DNA of 64,000 nt, taken from NCBI RefSeq assembly GCF_000374065.1, contig NZ_KB893313.1:1-64000 (forward strand). The letters run 5' to 3'. Source of the stretch: Spirosoma luteum DSM 19990 (GTDB lineage: Bacteria; Bacteroidota; Bacteroidia; Cytophagales; Spirosomataceae). Positions 1-7,765 of this stretch are shown here, piece after piece; within the stretch, counting starts at the first letter, position 1, and each line of letters begins with the position of its first letter. The position numbers were made by a program, and so were the translations under genes. The notes beneath the pieces are model-generated. The model did not search any database. It was given only the letters and a program-made list of their open reading frames with translations, and was not told the DNA's origin.

Positions 1-257
<257 letters not shown>

Positions 258-345
258 AAATAATTGTGTCCCGCCCGAAAGCGGGACTATGTTGTTCAAC
301 CGGTGATCGAAATCACAAAGTTGCGTTTTTTGTTGTGCTGTCCGT

Positions 346-357
346 TTGTCAAAGAAC
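346..357 (-). promoter_or_regulatory. boxA-like antitermination site in rRNA leader
   Basis: The minus strand reads GTTCTTTGACAA about 90 nt upstream of the 16S 5' end and downstream of both rRNA promoters. It resembles the boxA element (TGYTCTTTAAMA) bound by NusB/S10 in rRNA leaders. The match is partial, so this rests on position and similarity. Confidence 0.5.
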
Positions 358-434
358 TTTTCGGGTGGCCCGTTGGCCGGCCCGAAGTGAGAAAGTGAAA
401 CCGTTGTTTCTGTGTTTCTCTGTGATTGGGAGTG

Positions 435-464
435 CAAAGGTACGCTTTGTTTCCCGGATGTCAA
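435..464 (-). promoter_or_regulatory. rRNA operon promoter, proximal
   Basis: On the minus strand TTGACA (464-459) is followed after 16 nt by TACCTTTG (442-435), a Bacteroidota-type -7 element with a strong -35-like box. It lies about 180 nt upstream of the 16S start. Together with the distal copy it explains the 258-690 gap, which contains no gene. Confidence 0.75.
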
Positions 465-575
465 GCAAAATCTGAAATTTATTTTTGGTACTGATTCTCA
501 GATTGTTACCCTTAACTGCTTGACAGCCAGACTACTATCCGACCATTTCCCTCTACCTCCCCCGATTTCAGAATG

Positions 576-606
576 CAAAGGTAGCCACTTTATACCCCTT
601 TGTCAA
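576..606 (-). promoter_or_regulatory. rRNA operon promoter, distal
   Basis: This is a second minus-strand TTGACA (606-601), N17, TACCTTTG (583-576) unit, about 140 nt upstream of the proximal one and nearly identical to it. Tandem strong promoters are usual for rRNA operons. It sits between the 3' end of tyrS and the 16S gene. Confidence 0.72.
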
Positions 607-690
607 GAGCCCTACCAAAAATAAATTTAACCACCCCAAAGATTAGTTAGTAAGTGGCCAATAATCAGCCACTTACTTCAACTACAAAAA

Positions 691-1992
691 TTAAATTTTT
701 TTCAGCAGGTGATTTTTCTTTCCTTTCGACACAAGTACATACTTCCCCTGAAGCCATTCCAGCTCAGCTGAAGAAGCAGGGTCAGCTACTTTTATTTTGT
801 TGATACTAACTGCATTTTGGGTAATTGCCCGTCGGGCTTCTCCCTTAGATGCATACACTTCTCCCCTGCTGGCTATTGAAAGGAGGTCGGTTATGTCTTT
901 ACTGGTTGCCAATTCCTCCGGGGAAATCTCCGTTTGCGGTACGCCTTCGAAAATAATATCAAACTCATTGGCTTGAATGGAGCGTAGAGTTTCCAGCGTT
1001 GCTTTGCCAAATAGCACGTCTGATGCTTTAACGGCCAGTTCGTAGCCCGCCAGTGTGTGAACACGGGTAGTCACTTCTTTAGCAATGGCCTTCTGTAGAA
1101 TACGCAGGTGGGGTGCTTCGGCATGCTGGCTTTCCAGTTCTTCAATCTCCTCGCGGGGCAATAACGTAAACACCCGAATCAGGCGGGGACAGTCAGCATC
1201 GGTCGTGTTGAGCCAGAATTGATAAAACTGGTAGGGTGACGTCATAGTTGGATCGAGCCAAACATTACCGCTCTCCGATTTACCAAACTTGGTACCATCT
1301 GCTTTAGTAACGAGGGGCGTTGTGAGGGCAAACGCCAGGTGGTCCTCCTGGCTGGCACTCTCGCCGGCTTCCTTCCGTCGGATTAATTCGGTACCGGTTG
1401 TGATATTGCCCCATTGGTCGGAACCTCCCATCTGAAGGCGAACACCTTTATTCTTATAAAGCCAGTAGAAATCGTAGCCCTGTAATAACTGGTACGAGAA
1501 TTCGGTGAAGGAAATGCCTGTTTCAAGCCGCTTTTTCACCGAATCCTTCGCCATCATATAATTGACGGTTATGTGTTTACCTGCTTCACGAAGAAAGCCC
1601 AGGAACGAAATTTCCTTGAACCAGTCGTAGTTGTTGACCATTTCGGCGGAGTTACTCCCACCACTGAAGTCAAGAAACCGGCTAAGTTGCTGACGAATTC
1701 CGTCCTGATTACGCCGGAGTGTCTCCTCAGACAGGAATTCCCGTTCGGCGGCTTTGCCGGATGGGTCACCAATCATTCCGGTAGCCCCCCCCACCAAAGC
1801 AAACGGCTTATGACCGGCCCGCTGTAGGTGAACCAGTAACATGATGGTAGCCAGGTTACCAATATGGAGTGATGCGGCCGTTGGGTCGAATCCAATGTAA
1901 CCCGCTGTCATTTCCTTCTGTAGTTGTTCTTCAGTGCCGGGGGTCATGTCATTCAACATGCCACGCCAGCGCAGTTCTTCGATAAAGTTCAT
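691..1992 (-). CDS. tyrS: tyrosyl-tRNA synthetase
   Basis: This 433-residue class I aminoacyl-tRNA synthetase attaches tyrosine to tRNA-Tyr in the cytoplasm. The N-terminal Rossmann domain carries the HIGH-type motif as LHIGNL (about residue 42). The KMSKS loop appears as KFGKS near residue 240. The C-terminal ~60 residues form an S4-like RNA-binding domain (SKGEARRAITQNAVSINK). Length matches the bacterial TyrRS norm of about 420-430. The start (MNFIEELRWRGML) is typical. The gene is transcribed towards the rRNA operon and has its own promoter-like motif upstream. Confidence 0.97.
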   Translation of the reverse strand: MNFIEELRWRGMLNDMTPGTEEQLQKEMTAGYIGFDPTAASLHIGNLATIMLLVHLQRAGHKPFALVGGATGMIGDPSGKAAEREFLSEETLRRNQDGIRQQLSRFLDFSGGSNSAEMVNNYDWFKEISFLGFLREAGKHITVNYMMAKDSVKKRLETGISFTEFSYQLLQGYDFYWLYKNKGVRLQMGGSDQWGNITTGTELIRRKEAGESASQEDHLAFALTTPLVTKADGTKFGKSESGNVWLDPTMTSPYQFYQFWLNTTDADCPRLIRVFTLLPREEIEELESQHAEAPHLRILQKAIAKEVTTRVHTLAGYELAVKASDVLFGKATLETLRSIQANEFDIIFEGVPQTEISPEELATSKDITDLLSIASRGEVYASKGEARRAITQNAVSINKIKVADPASSAELEWLQGKYVLVSKGKKNHLLKKI

Positions 1993-2063
1993 ATGTAGTG
2001 AAAGAGCAAAAAGGTGTAAAACCGATTGGCTTCACTCCGCTTCGGCTAACTCTTATTAAGTTG

Positions 2064-2071
2064 CAAACTTA
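2064..2071 (-). promoter_or_regulatory. putative tyrS promoter (-7 element)
   Basis: The minus strand reads TAAGTTTG, matching TAnnTTTG, about 72 nt upstream of the tyrS start and just beyond the queA stop. No clear -33 element was found, so this is a weak single-box call. Confidence 0.4.
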
Positions 2072-2076
2072 GTGGT

Positions 2077-3291
2077 TTATGATAAAAGCAGTGATGAGTC
2101 GCCATAACTTAGGAAGCGATAGTCATGATCCAGGGCTTCTGCGTAAATCCGCTTCCAGTCGTCACCCAGCAACGCGGCAATCAACAGAATCAGCGTTGAA
2201 CCAGGTTGATGAAAGTTAGTAATAATGCCTTTGCACAGCTTAAATTGATAGCCGGGCGTGATGTAAATACCCGTTCTAACAGCAACAGACTCTTTTTCTG
2301 TAGCCAGTAAGTAATCTAGAACTGCTGTTATTGACTCCCCTGCCGTTGGTTGCCTATTCAGTGGGCATTGATAAGCGTACTGTTGGTCCAGATAAAACGG
2401 ATTGGTCTCCTTGTATACTAATTTGACGCCTATCCAGTACAGACTTTCCAGTGCCCGCATGGATGTTGTCCCAACGGCTATAAGCCTATCCAGGTTATTA
2501 AGCAGATTTTGCAGGTTTGTTTTTGTGTAAACGACCTGCTCGGTATGCATCTCATGCTGCCGAACGTCATTTGCCTTTATGGGTTGAAACGTACCAGCCC
2601 CTACGTGTAATGTTAAATAATCGTATGTTATGCCGTGCCTATCCAGTGCATCAAATATGGCAGGAGTAAAATGCAAACCGGCGGTGGGTGCGGCTACGGC
2701 CCCTTCCTGGGTTGAATAAATAGTTTGGTAGCTTTCCTTATCAGCATCCGTCGCATCCCGCTTTAGGTAGGGTGGCAACGGAATTTCGCCCGCGTACTGG
2801 ATTAGCTGCGCAAACGTGAGATCGGCGGGTTCCCAGCTCAACTGAACGACGGACTTATCGTAATCATACCAAGTCGCCGATAGTAAGACTTCACCCCGGC
2901 CCATTGGCACTACCGCCTGCACTTCTTCACCGGGCTTCCATCGTTTTCTATTACCAATCATTCCCTGCCAGATGGACGAGCCAGTACCTTCCATTGCCTG
3001 ACTAATGGGCAGGTCATTCGGAAAGGGATTTAGCAGGAACAGCTCAATTACGGCTCCGGTTGATCTGGTAAAATGCAACCTCGCCGGGATAACCTTCGTG
3101 TTGTTAAACACCAGAAAACTGGCAGAAGGAAGAAAATCAGGAAGGTTCCGAAATTGCTCATGACGAATTACCCCGTTTTGATAGATGAGCAGTTTTGACG
3201 CATCGCGCTGGGGCAATGGGTATCGGGCAATCCGCTCATCGGGCAGCTTGTACTGAAACTCACTCAGTAGTAATTCATCTGTTTTAGGCAT
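2077..3291 (-). CDS. queA: S-adenosylmethionine:tRNA ribosyltransferase-isomerase
   Basis: QueA transfers the ribosyl group of SAM to 7-aminomethyl-7-deazaguanine in tRNA, forming epoxyqueuosine. Family signatures include PDERIARYPLPQRDASKLL near the N-terminus, LVFNNTKVIPARL, AAPTAGLHFT, LHVGAGTFQPI and TNFHQPGSTL near the end. The reading frame is open upstream to 3378, but those 29 residues are hydrophobic and overlap the upstream gene, so the ATG at 3291 (MPKTDELLLSEF) is chosen, giving 404 residues. This start overlaps the end of the upstream membrane-protein gene by 8 bp, which suggests translational coupling. queE of the same pathway lies at 17.3 kb. Confidence 0.95.
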   Translation of the reverse strand: MPKTDELLLSEFQYKLPDERIARYPLPQRDASKLLIYQNGVIRHEQFRNLPDFLPSASFLVFNNTKVIPARLHFTRSTGAVIELFLLNPFPNDLPISQAMEGTGSSIWQGMIGNRKRWKPGEEVQAVVPMGRGEVLLSATWYDYDKSVVQLSWEPADLTFAQLIQYAGEIPLPPYLKRDATDADKESYQTIYSTQEGAVAAPTAGLHFTPAIFDALDRHGITYDYLTLHVGAGTFQPIKANDVRQHEMHTEQVVYTKTNLQNLLNNLDRLIAVGTTSMRALESLYWIGVKLVYKETNPFYLDQQYAYQCPLNRQPTAGESITAVLDYLLATEKESVAVRTGIYITPGYQFKLCKGIITNFHQPGSTLILLIAALLGDDWKRIYAEALDHDYRFLSYGDSSLLLS

Positions 3292-3793
3292 CCTCACTGG
3301 GTTTCTGGAGCAAACGGATGGGCAGAGAAACCAGGACAGCCATGAAAATAGCCATCGTAACGGGCAGCAACCAGGCATAATCGTACGGCTGCATACTGCG
3401 GTCGCCCCGATTGAGTGACGACAACACGAACAACCCGAGTGCCGCCACGGTATTCACTGCGGAGGCAAGCGCGCTAAACCAATTGGTTATAATCTCGTTT
3501 AATTCCGAACGATGTACAGCCCATCGCTCCTGGACAAATGAAGGAAGGCTATTTATCGGAACCCGCACGAACAGTTTTGCCACGGCTCTCAGTAATGTAT
3601 TATTGATGATGAACATAGCCGTTGCCAGATAGAATATCAGTTCACGGTCAATGGTTTGTACCGCGCGGTTCAATTCATCGAACCGAACCGCTACCGATTC
3701 AGGATAAGCGATGTAACTGATGAAGAGCGACAGTATAAATCCGAGAATTGACACGATGCGCCATACGCGGACAAAAAAAGTACCTGTTTTCAT
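3284..3793 (-). CDS. hypothetical integral membrane protein
   Basis: This 169-residue protein has about four predicted membrane spans (roughly residues 9-30, 52-68, 103-123 and 138-158) joined by charged loops. I do not recognise the family. It has no signal peptide distinct from the first span and no catalytic motif. Its stop overlaps the queA start by 8 bp, so the two are probably co-transcribed from the promoter motif at about 3.9 kb. The link to queuosine synthesis is positional only. Confidence 0.75.
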   Translation of the reverse strand: MKTGTFFVRVWRIVSILGFILSLFISYIAYPESVAVRFDELNRAVQTIDRELIFYLATAMFIINNTLLRAVAKLFVRVPINSLPSFVQERWAVHRSELNEIITNWFSALASAVNTVAALGLFVLSSLNRGDRSMQPYDYAWLLPVTMAIFMAVLVSLPIRLLQKPSEDA

Positions 3794-3901
3794 TAATGCG
3801 ATAAGCGAATGAGTGACCCCGGGAGACCGACCAGGGGTTGTTCCTGCCGGGGAGTCCGTTTCACTTTATAAGAATTACTACTGGGTTTTCAAATCAGGGC
3901 G

Positions 3902-3909
3902 CAAAGGTA
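3902..3909 (-). promoter_or_regulatory. putative promoter for membrane protein-queA operon
   Basis: The minus strand reads TACCTTTG, a perfect TAnnTTTG element followed by CG, about 110 nt upstream of the 3793 start. It lies in the divergent spacer shared with the cobalamin adenosyltransferase gene. Confidence 0.5.
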
Positions 3910-3972
3910 CGGCCCGATTGCCTTAAATCCGTTAGCTTAGCCAATTGTTGAGCATTTTGGTTTAAAAACACG

Positions 3973-4554
3973 ATGAAGATTTACACAAAAACGGGGGACA
4001 AAGGACAAACGGCACTCATTGGTGGAAGGAGAGTCAGCAAGGCCGATTTGCGCATTGATACCTATGGAACGGTCGATGAGTTGAACGCCTGGATTGGGCT
4101 GGTGCGCGACCAGCCAGCGAATGCGGGACGCAGAAATCTGCTGAAAGCAATTCAGGACCGGCTGTTTACGATTGGCTCTGAATTAGCCACTGACCCGAAC
4201 CAGAGCGACGGAGCAATGGGAATGCCCGAAAAAACGACAAAAAGAGTCTTTCCTGCTATCAAACCAGACGATGTGTTCCTGCTTGAACAGGCCATGGACA
4301 CAATGGATGCGGATTTACCTGGACTTCGGGCATTTGTGTTGCCCGGTGGGCATCAGTCCGTATCCTTCTGCCACCTGGCCCGAACGGTTTGCCGTCGGGC
4401 CGAGCGACTGGTTATTTTGCTGAATAATCAATCGCCCGTAGATGAACTGGTTATCCAGTACCTTAACCGGCTTTCCGACTACCTGTTTGTACTCAGCAGG
4501 ATGATGGCTCAGGAATTAACGGCTGAAGAGGTAATCTGGAAGCCAGAAATATAA
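3973..4554 (+). CDS. PduO-type cob(I)yrinic acid a,c-diamide / cob(I)alamin adenosyltransferase
   Basis: The enzyme transfers the adenosyl group of ATP to cob(I)alamin, making adenosylcobalamin. The 193-residue protein begins with the PduO hallmark MKIYTKTGDKGQTALIGG, which forms the ATP-binding region. It also has the family helix TYGTVDELNAWIG and the basic active-site stretch RTVCRRAERLV near residue 145. Length fits the family. It is a single gene divergent from the membrane protein-queA pair. No other B12 gene is in the window, so a salvage role is inferred. Confidence 0.93.
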   Translation: MKIYTKTGDKGQTALIGGRRVSKADLRIDTYGTVDELNAWIGLVRDQPANAGRRNLLKAIQDRLFTIGSELATDPNQSDGAMGMPEKTTKRVFPAIKPDDVFLLEQAMDTMDADLPGLRAFVLPGGHQSVSFCHLARTVCRRAERLVILLNNQSPVDELVIQYLNRLSDYLFVLSRMMAQELTAEEVIWKPEI

Positions 4555-4603
4555 TCTTGAAAAAAAGTTGTCTTGACAACTAAACTTACTCACGCTTATT
4601 CTT

Positions 4604-4611
4604 TAGCTTTG
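4604..4611 (+). promoter_or_regulatory. putative ilvE promoter (-7 element)
   Basis: TAGCTTTG matches TAnnTTTG 48 nt upstream of the ilvE start. A TTGACA lies at 4573-4578, but the 25-nt spacing is longer than usual, so only the -7 box is claimed. Confidence 0.4.
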
Positions 4612-4658
4612 TCCCAGCCTGTTATTCCACGGGCTGACTCATTAAATTATACGCTGTT

Positions 4659-5729
4659 ATGACGACGGACGCATTGCAAATTGAACTGCGGAAAGCGGAA
4701 CGCTCCCGCCTTCAGGAGGTGGACTTTAATCATCTGCCTTTCGGAAAACATTTCTCGGACCACATGTTTGTAGCCGATTTCGTGGATGGCGAATGGCGGA
4801 ATCAAATGGTGATGCCGTTTGAGGATTTCACCTTTAGCCCTGCTCTATCGTCACTACATTATGGCCAGTCTATTTTTGAAGGCATGAAAGCCTACAAAAA
4901 CGAAACGGGTGAAGTACTGCTGTTTCGTCCGCAGGCCAACTTTGAACGGATGAACGAGTCAGCACGCCGGATGTGCATGGCTACGCTGCCCGAAGATGTA
5001 TTTATGGGTGGACTGGATGCGCTGCTACGCGTGGATGCCAACTGGGTTCCGAGTACTCCCGATAGTTCCCTGTACATCCGTCCTTACATGTTCGCTACGG
5101 ATACATTTTTAGGTGTGGCTCCTTCCAAAACGTATCGGTTCTGCATTTTCACCTGCCCGGTGGGTGCCTACTATACCAACCCGCCTAAACTAAAGGTAGA
5201 AACCGAGTACATCCGCTCGGCTCCGGGAGGAGTAGGCTACGCTAAATGTGCGGGTAATTATGGCGGTTCGCTATACCCTACCCTGATGGCCCAGCAACAG
5301 GGGTACGATCAGCTTATCTGGACGGATGCCATTGAACATAAGTACATTGAGGAGTCGGGAACAATGAACATACTGTTCGTCATTGACGGTAAATTAGTGA
5401 CCCCCGCCACATCCGATTCGATTTTGAAAGGCGTTACCCGTGATTCAATTTTGACAATTGCCCGCAGTTGGGGCATGGAGGTTGAAGAGCGTAAGGTCTC
5501 CATCGAAGAAATTATTACTGGTATAGAAACGGGTCGGGTTACCGAAGCGTTCGGGGCCGGAACGGCCGTTGGCTCATCGCCCTACTCACTCATTGGGTAT
5601 GAGGGAAAAGATTATATGCTACCTGAATTTGCCCCCGAAGAATCGGTTGCTATTCGGGTTAGAGATTACCTCAGCGATTTGCGTACGGGCAAGATTGCCG
5701 ATGAATTTGGCTGGATGTACACCGTGTAG
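4659..5729 (+). CDS. ilvE: branched-chain amino acid aminotransferase
   Basis: This PLP-dependent fold-type IV aminotransferase interconverts Leu/Ile/Val and their 2-keto acids. At 356 residues it matches the larger BCAT (type II) form. Recognisable blocks are SPALSSLHYGQSIFEGMKAY, YIRPYMFATD, the Schiff-base lysine region VGYAKCAGNYGGSL (about residue 197), YIEESGTMNILFV and the phosphate-binding GITRDSIL-like segment GVTRDSILTIAR. It stands alone, followed by a strong bidirectional terminator shared with convergent metF. Confidence 0.95.
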   Translation: MTTDALQIELRKAERSRLQEVDFNHLPFGKHFSDHMFVADFVDGEWRNQMVMPFEDFTFSPALSSLHYGQSIFEGMKAYKNETGEVLLFRPQANFERMNESARRMCMATLPEDVFMGGLDALLRVDANWVPSTPDSSLYIRPYMFATDTFLGVAPSKTYRFCIFTCPVGAYYTNPPKLKVETEYIRSAPGGVGYAKCAGNYGGSLYPTLMAQQQGYDQLIWTDAIEHKYIEESGTMNILFVIDGKLVTPATSDSILKGVTRDSILTIARSWGMEVEERKVSIEEIITGIETGRVTEAFGAGTAVGSSPYSLIGYEGKDYMLPEFAPEESVAIRVRDYLSDLRTGKIADEFGWMYTV

Positions 5730-5745
5730 GGTTGCATTAATAGTT

Positions 5746-5791
5746 CTAAAAGCAAAAATCCCGACTCGTGAGTCGGGATTTTTGCTTTTAG
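5746..5791. terminator. bidirectional intrinsic terminator between ilvE and metF
   Basis: A perfect 21-bp inverted repeat (5746-5766 and 5771-5791) encloses the loop CGTG. The stem has a GC core (CCCGACT) flanked by A-rich and T-rich runs, so it can terminate transcription from both strands between two convergent genes. Confidence 0.85.
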
Positions 5792-5845
5792 GGTACAGGC
5801 TGACTTATTGACTAATGATACGTCTTACGCTTCACGGCATTACCC

Positions 5846-6805
5846 TTAAAATAACTCGCGGGCAATCTTCATAACGTTATCGGCCTTGCCCATCGTGTAA
5901 AAGTGAAGCACCGGTGCGCCAGCCGCCACTAACTCGCGGCCCTGTTGAATACACCACTCCACCCCAACCTGCCGGGCCTGCTGGTCATTCTCGCAGGCTT
6001 CTACTGCCCGAACGAGGTCGGCAGGCATTTCGAGGTGGAATAATTTGGGGAGTATCTGGAGTTGCTTACGAGTGCTAAGGGGTTTCAGACCAGGGATGAT
6101 GGGTACGGTGATACCCTCCTGCCGACAGCGGTCTACAAAGTCGAGGTACTTTTTATTGTCAAAAAACATCTGCGTCACGATGTAGTCCGCTCCTTTGTCA
6201 ATTTTCTGTTTCAGGTACTGAAAATCTATTTCGTGGTCGGCAGCTTCGAAGTGTTTTTCGGGATAGGCCGCTACGCCGATGCAGAACGCACTTGGTGCGA
6301 GTGCCGTGTCTTCTTCGTGCAGATAAACACCCCGGTTCATGTTGGCCACTTGCTCCACCAGTTCGCTGGCGTAGGTGTAGCCGTTTTCTTTCGCTTTGAA
6401 GGTGGTGAAGGGTTTGGCGGGGTCACCCCGTAATACCAGGGCATTGTCGATACCGAGGTAGTGCAGGTCGATAAGAAAATCTTCCGTTTCCTCGCGGCTG
6501 AATCCTCCGCACAGCACGTGCGGTACCGCATCAACGCCGAAACGATGCATGATGGCAGCACAAATACCCACTGTGCCGGGCCGTTTGCGGGTCACAATTT
6601 TTTGAATCGTTCCATCGGGCATTGGCCGTTCGATGTATTCTTCGCGGTGGTAGGTAACGTCAATAAATGGCGGCTTGAAGTCCATCAGCGGCTCGATATT
6701 GTCGAGCAAGCTTTTCAGGTTGTCCCCTTTAATGGGTGGAATCACTTCAATGGAGAAAATAGGTTTGCCGTTTGCGGCCTTGATATGCTCGGTAATTTTG
6801 GTCAT
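5846..6805 (-). CDS. metF: methylenetetrahydrofolate reductase
   Basis: This flavoenzyme reduces 5,10-methylene-THF to 5-methyl-THF for methionine synthesis. The 319-residue TIM-barrel protein shows family features: SIEVIPPIKG (the glutamate at the strand-1 end), DVTYHREEY, the HVLCGGFSREETEDFLIDL block, NALVLRGDP, GVAAYPEKHFEA, GADYIVTQMFFDN and PIIPGLKPLS. Length is normal for the bacterial, non-regulatory form. It has its own promoter motif, which overlaps the end of the downstream PAP2 gene. Confidence 0.96.
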   Translation of the reverse strand: MTKITEHIKAANGKPIFSIEVIPPIKGDNLKSLLDNIEPLMDFKPPFIDVTYHREEYIERPMPDGTIQKIVTRKRPGTVGICAAIMHRFGVDAVPHVLCGGFSREETEDFLIDLHYLGIDNALVLRGDPAKPFTTFKAKENGYTYASELVEQVANMNRGVYLHEEDTALAPSAFCIGVAAYPEKHFEAADHEIDFQYLKQKIDKGADYIVTQMFFDNKKYLDFVDRCRQEGITVPIIPGLKPLSTRKQLQILPKLFHLEMPADLVRAVEACENDQQARQVGVEWCIQQGRELVAAGAPVLHFYTMGKADNVMKIARELF

Positions 6806-6836
6806 TACTCAGATAAATACAGGCTGAATTAGCCGC

Positions 6837-6844
6837 CAAAGTTA
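6837..6844 (-). promoter_or_regulatory. putative metF promoter (-7 element)
   Basis: The minus strand reads TAACTTTG, matching TAnnTTTG, 32 nt upstream of the metF start. It overlaps the last codon of the upstream PAP2 gene. Confidence 0.45.
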
Positions 6845-7759
6845 ACGTGAAAACACGGCCAGACTCAGGTAAATTCCATTGGCCTGCCCGGTACTCCACG
6901 GCTGCACGTCGAGCCGGCGGCCCAACTCGGTTTTGTTTTTTACTTCGTGCAGTTTCGGGATTCCCCAACCCACCAGCGAGCCGAACGCGGCTCCCGCCAG
7001 TAAATCCGTTGGGTAATGCTTACCAGCTTCGTAGCGTAAAACCGCCGTAGCCGTGGCCAGCCCCAGCGAACCAATCCAAACGACGGGCTTTAATTTCGAT
7101 CGGGGGAAATAGTGGCGGAACACTTCACCCGTGAATACCGCCGTGGCAAACGCATTAGCCGCATGACCCGAAAAAAAAGATAGCCGGGCATCCCGATTCA
7201 GTTTGTCTGCCAGGGGCACGGCAGGATTATATACGAATGGGCGGACGCGCTGGGTAAGGCCCTTTGTTGTGCCTTCTACCCCATTAGCCAGAAAAACCGT
7301 TTCGATGTACATAACGGCAATCGTTTTGATGTCCTGCCGCATGGGACTGGCAACGAGCGTTAGCACACCCAGGATACCGGCATTCCCAACCGCCGTTGCA
7401 TCACTCAGATGGGCGGCCCCCGCTGAAAAACGCTCGGTTGCTGTCCGGTCTAATGCATTGATACTAGCCGGACTTAGCGCCAGTACGTCGGTCGGCGTGA
7501 GCGGATCAGTGTTGTTTCGCAGCACGGCCGAGGTGCCTAAGGTAACAGCCCCAACACCCAGCCAGGTTAATTCCCGACCCGTTTTTAGGGCGTAGGGCGA
7601 CTGGGCGTTGCCGGTAATGAACGAGGAATGATAAATGATGAATAGTAAAACAAGTTTCAATTTTCCTGCATTTACTAACCGCTTACCTGAGCGTTGCATA
7701 CCTGTTCCAACAATCCATTTATCATTCATCATCGCTCCGGCGACCCGGTTTTCATTCAT
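6842..7759 (-). CDS. PAP2-family phosphatase (secreted or membrane-attached)
   Basis: This type 2 phosphatidic acid phosphatase-like protein has the three signature blocks in order: KGLTQRVRPF (K...RP), FFSGHAANAFA (SGH) and LRYEAGKHYPTDLLAG (R...H...D). These residues form the histidine-phosphatase active site, with lipid phosphates such as undecaprenyl-PP as typical substrates. The frame gives 305 residues starting 7 nt after the helicase stop. A more likely start is the Met at 7699, which leads into a signal peptide (KLKLVLLFIIYHSSFITG, ending at NAQ). The first ~50 codons overlap a dispersed repeat, and part of the signal peptide is encoded by it. Confidence 0.85.
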   Translation of the reverse strand: MNENRVAGAMMNDKWIVGTGMQRSGKRLVNAGKLKLVLLFIIYHSSFITGNAQSPYALKTGRELTWLGVGAVTLGTSAVLRNNTDPLTPTDVLALSPASINALDRTATERFSAGAAHLSDATAVGNAGILGVLTLVASPMRQDIKTIAVMYIETVFLANGVEGTTKGLTQRVRPFVYNPAVPLADKLNRDARLSFFSGHAANAFATAVFTGEVFRHYFPRSKLKPVVWIGSLGLATATAVLRYEAGKHYPTDLLAGAAFGSLVGWGIPKLHEVKNKTELGRRLDVQPWSTGQANGIYLSLAVFSR

Positions 7760-7764
7760 AATTT
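7617..7764 (-). repeat. dispersed inverted-repeat element, copy A (inside 5' end of PAP2 gene)
   Basis: The minus strand has a block ending GCGATGATGAATGATAAATG (about 7720-7764), preceded by ACCGGGTCGCCGG. An inverted counterpart with TTCATCATTTATCATTC lies at about 7617-7650. A second copy with about 90% identity over ~40 bp occurs at 16054-16158, upstream of hisD. Both abut or enter the start of a gene. Confidence 0.65.
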
Positions 7765-7765
7765 A

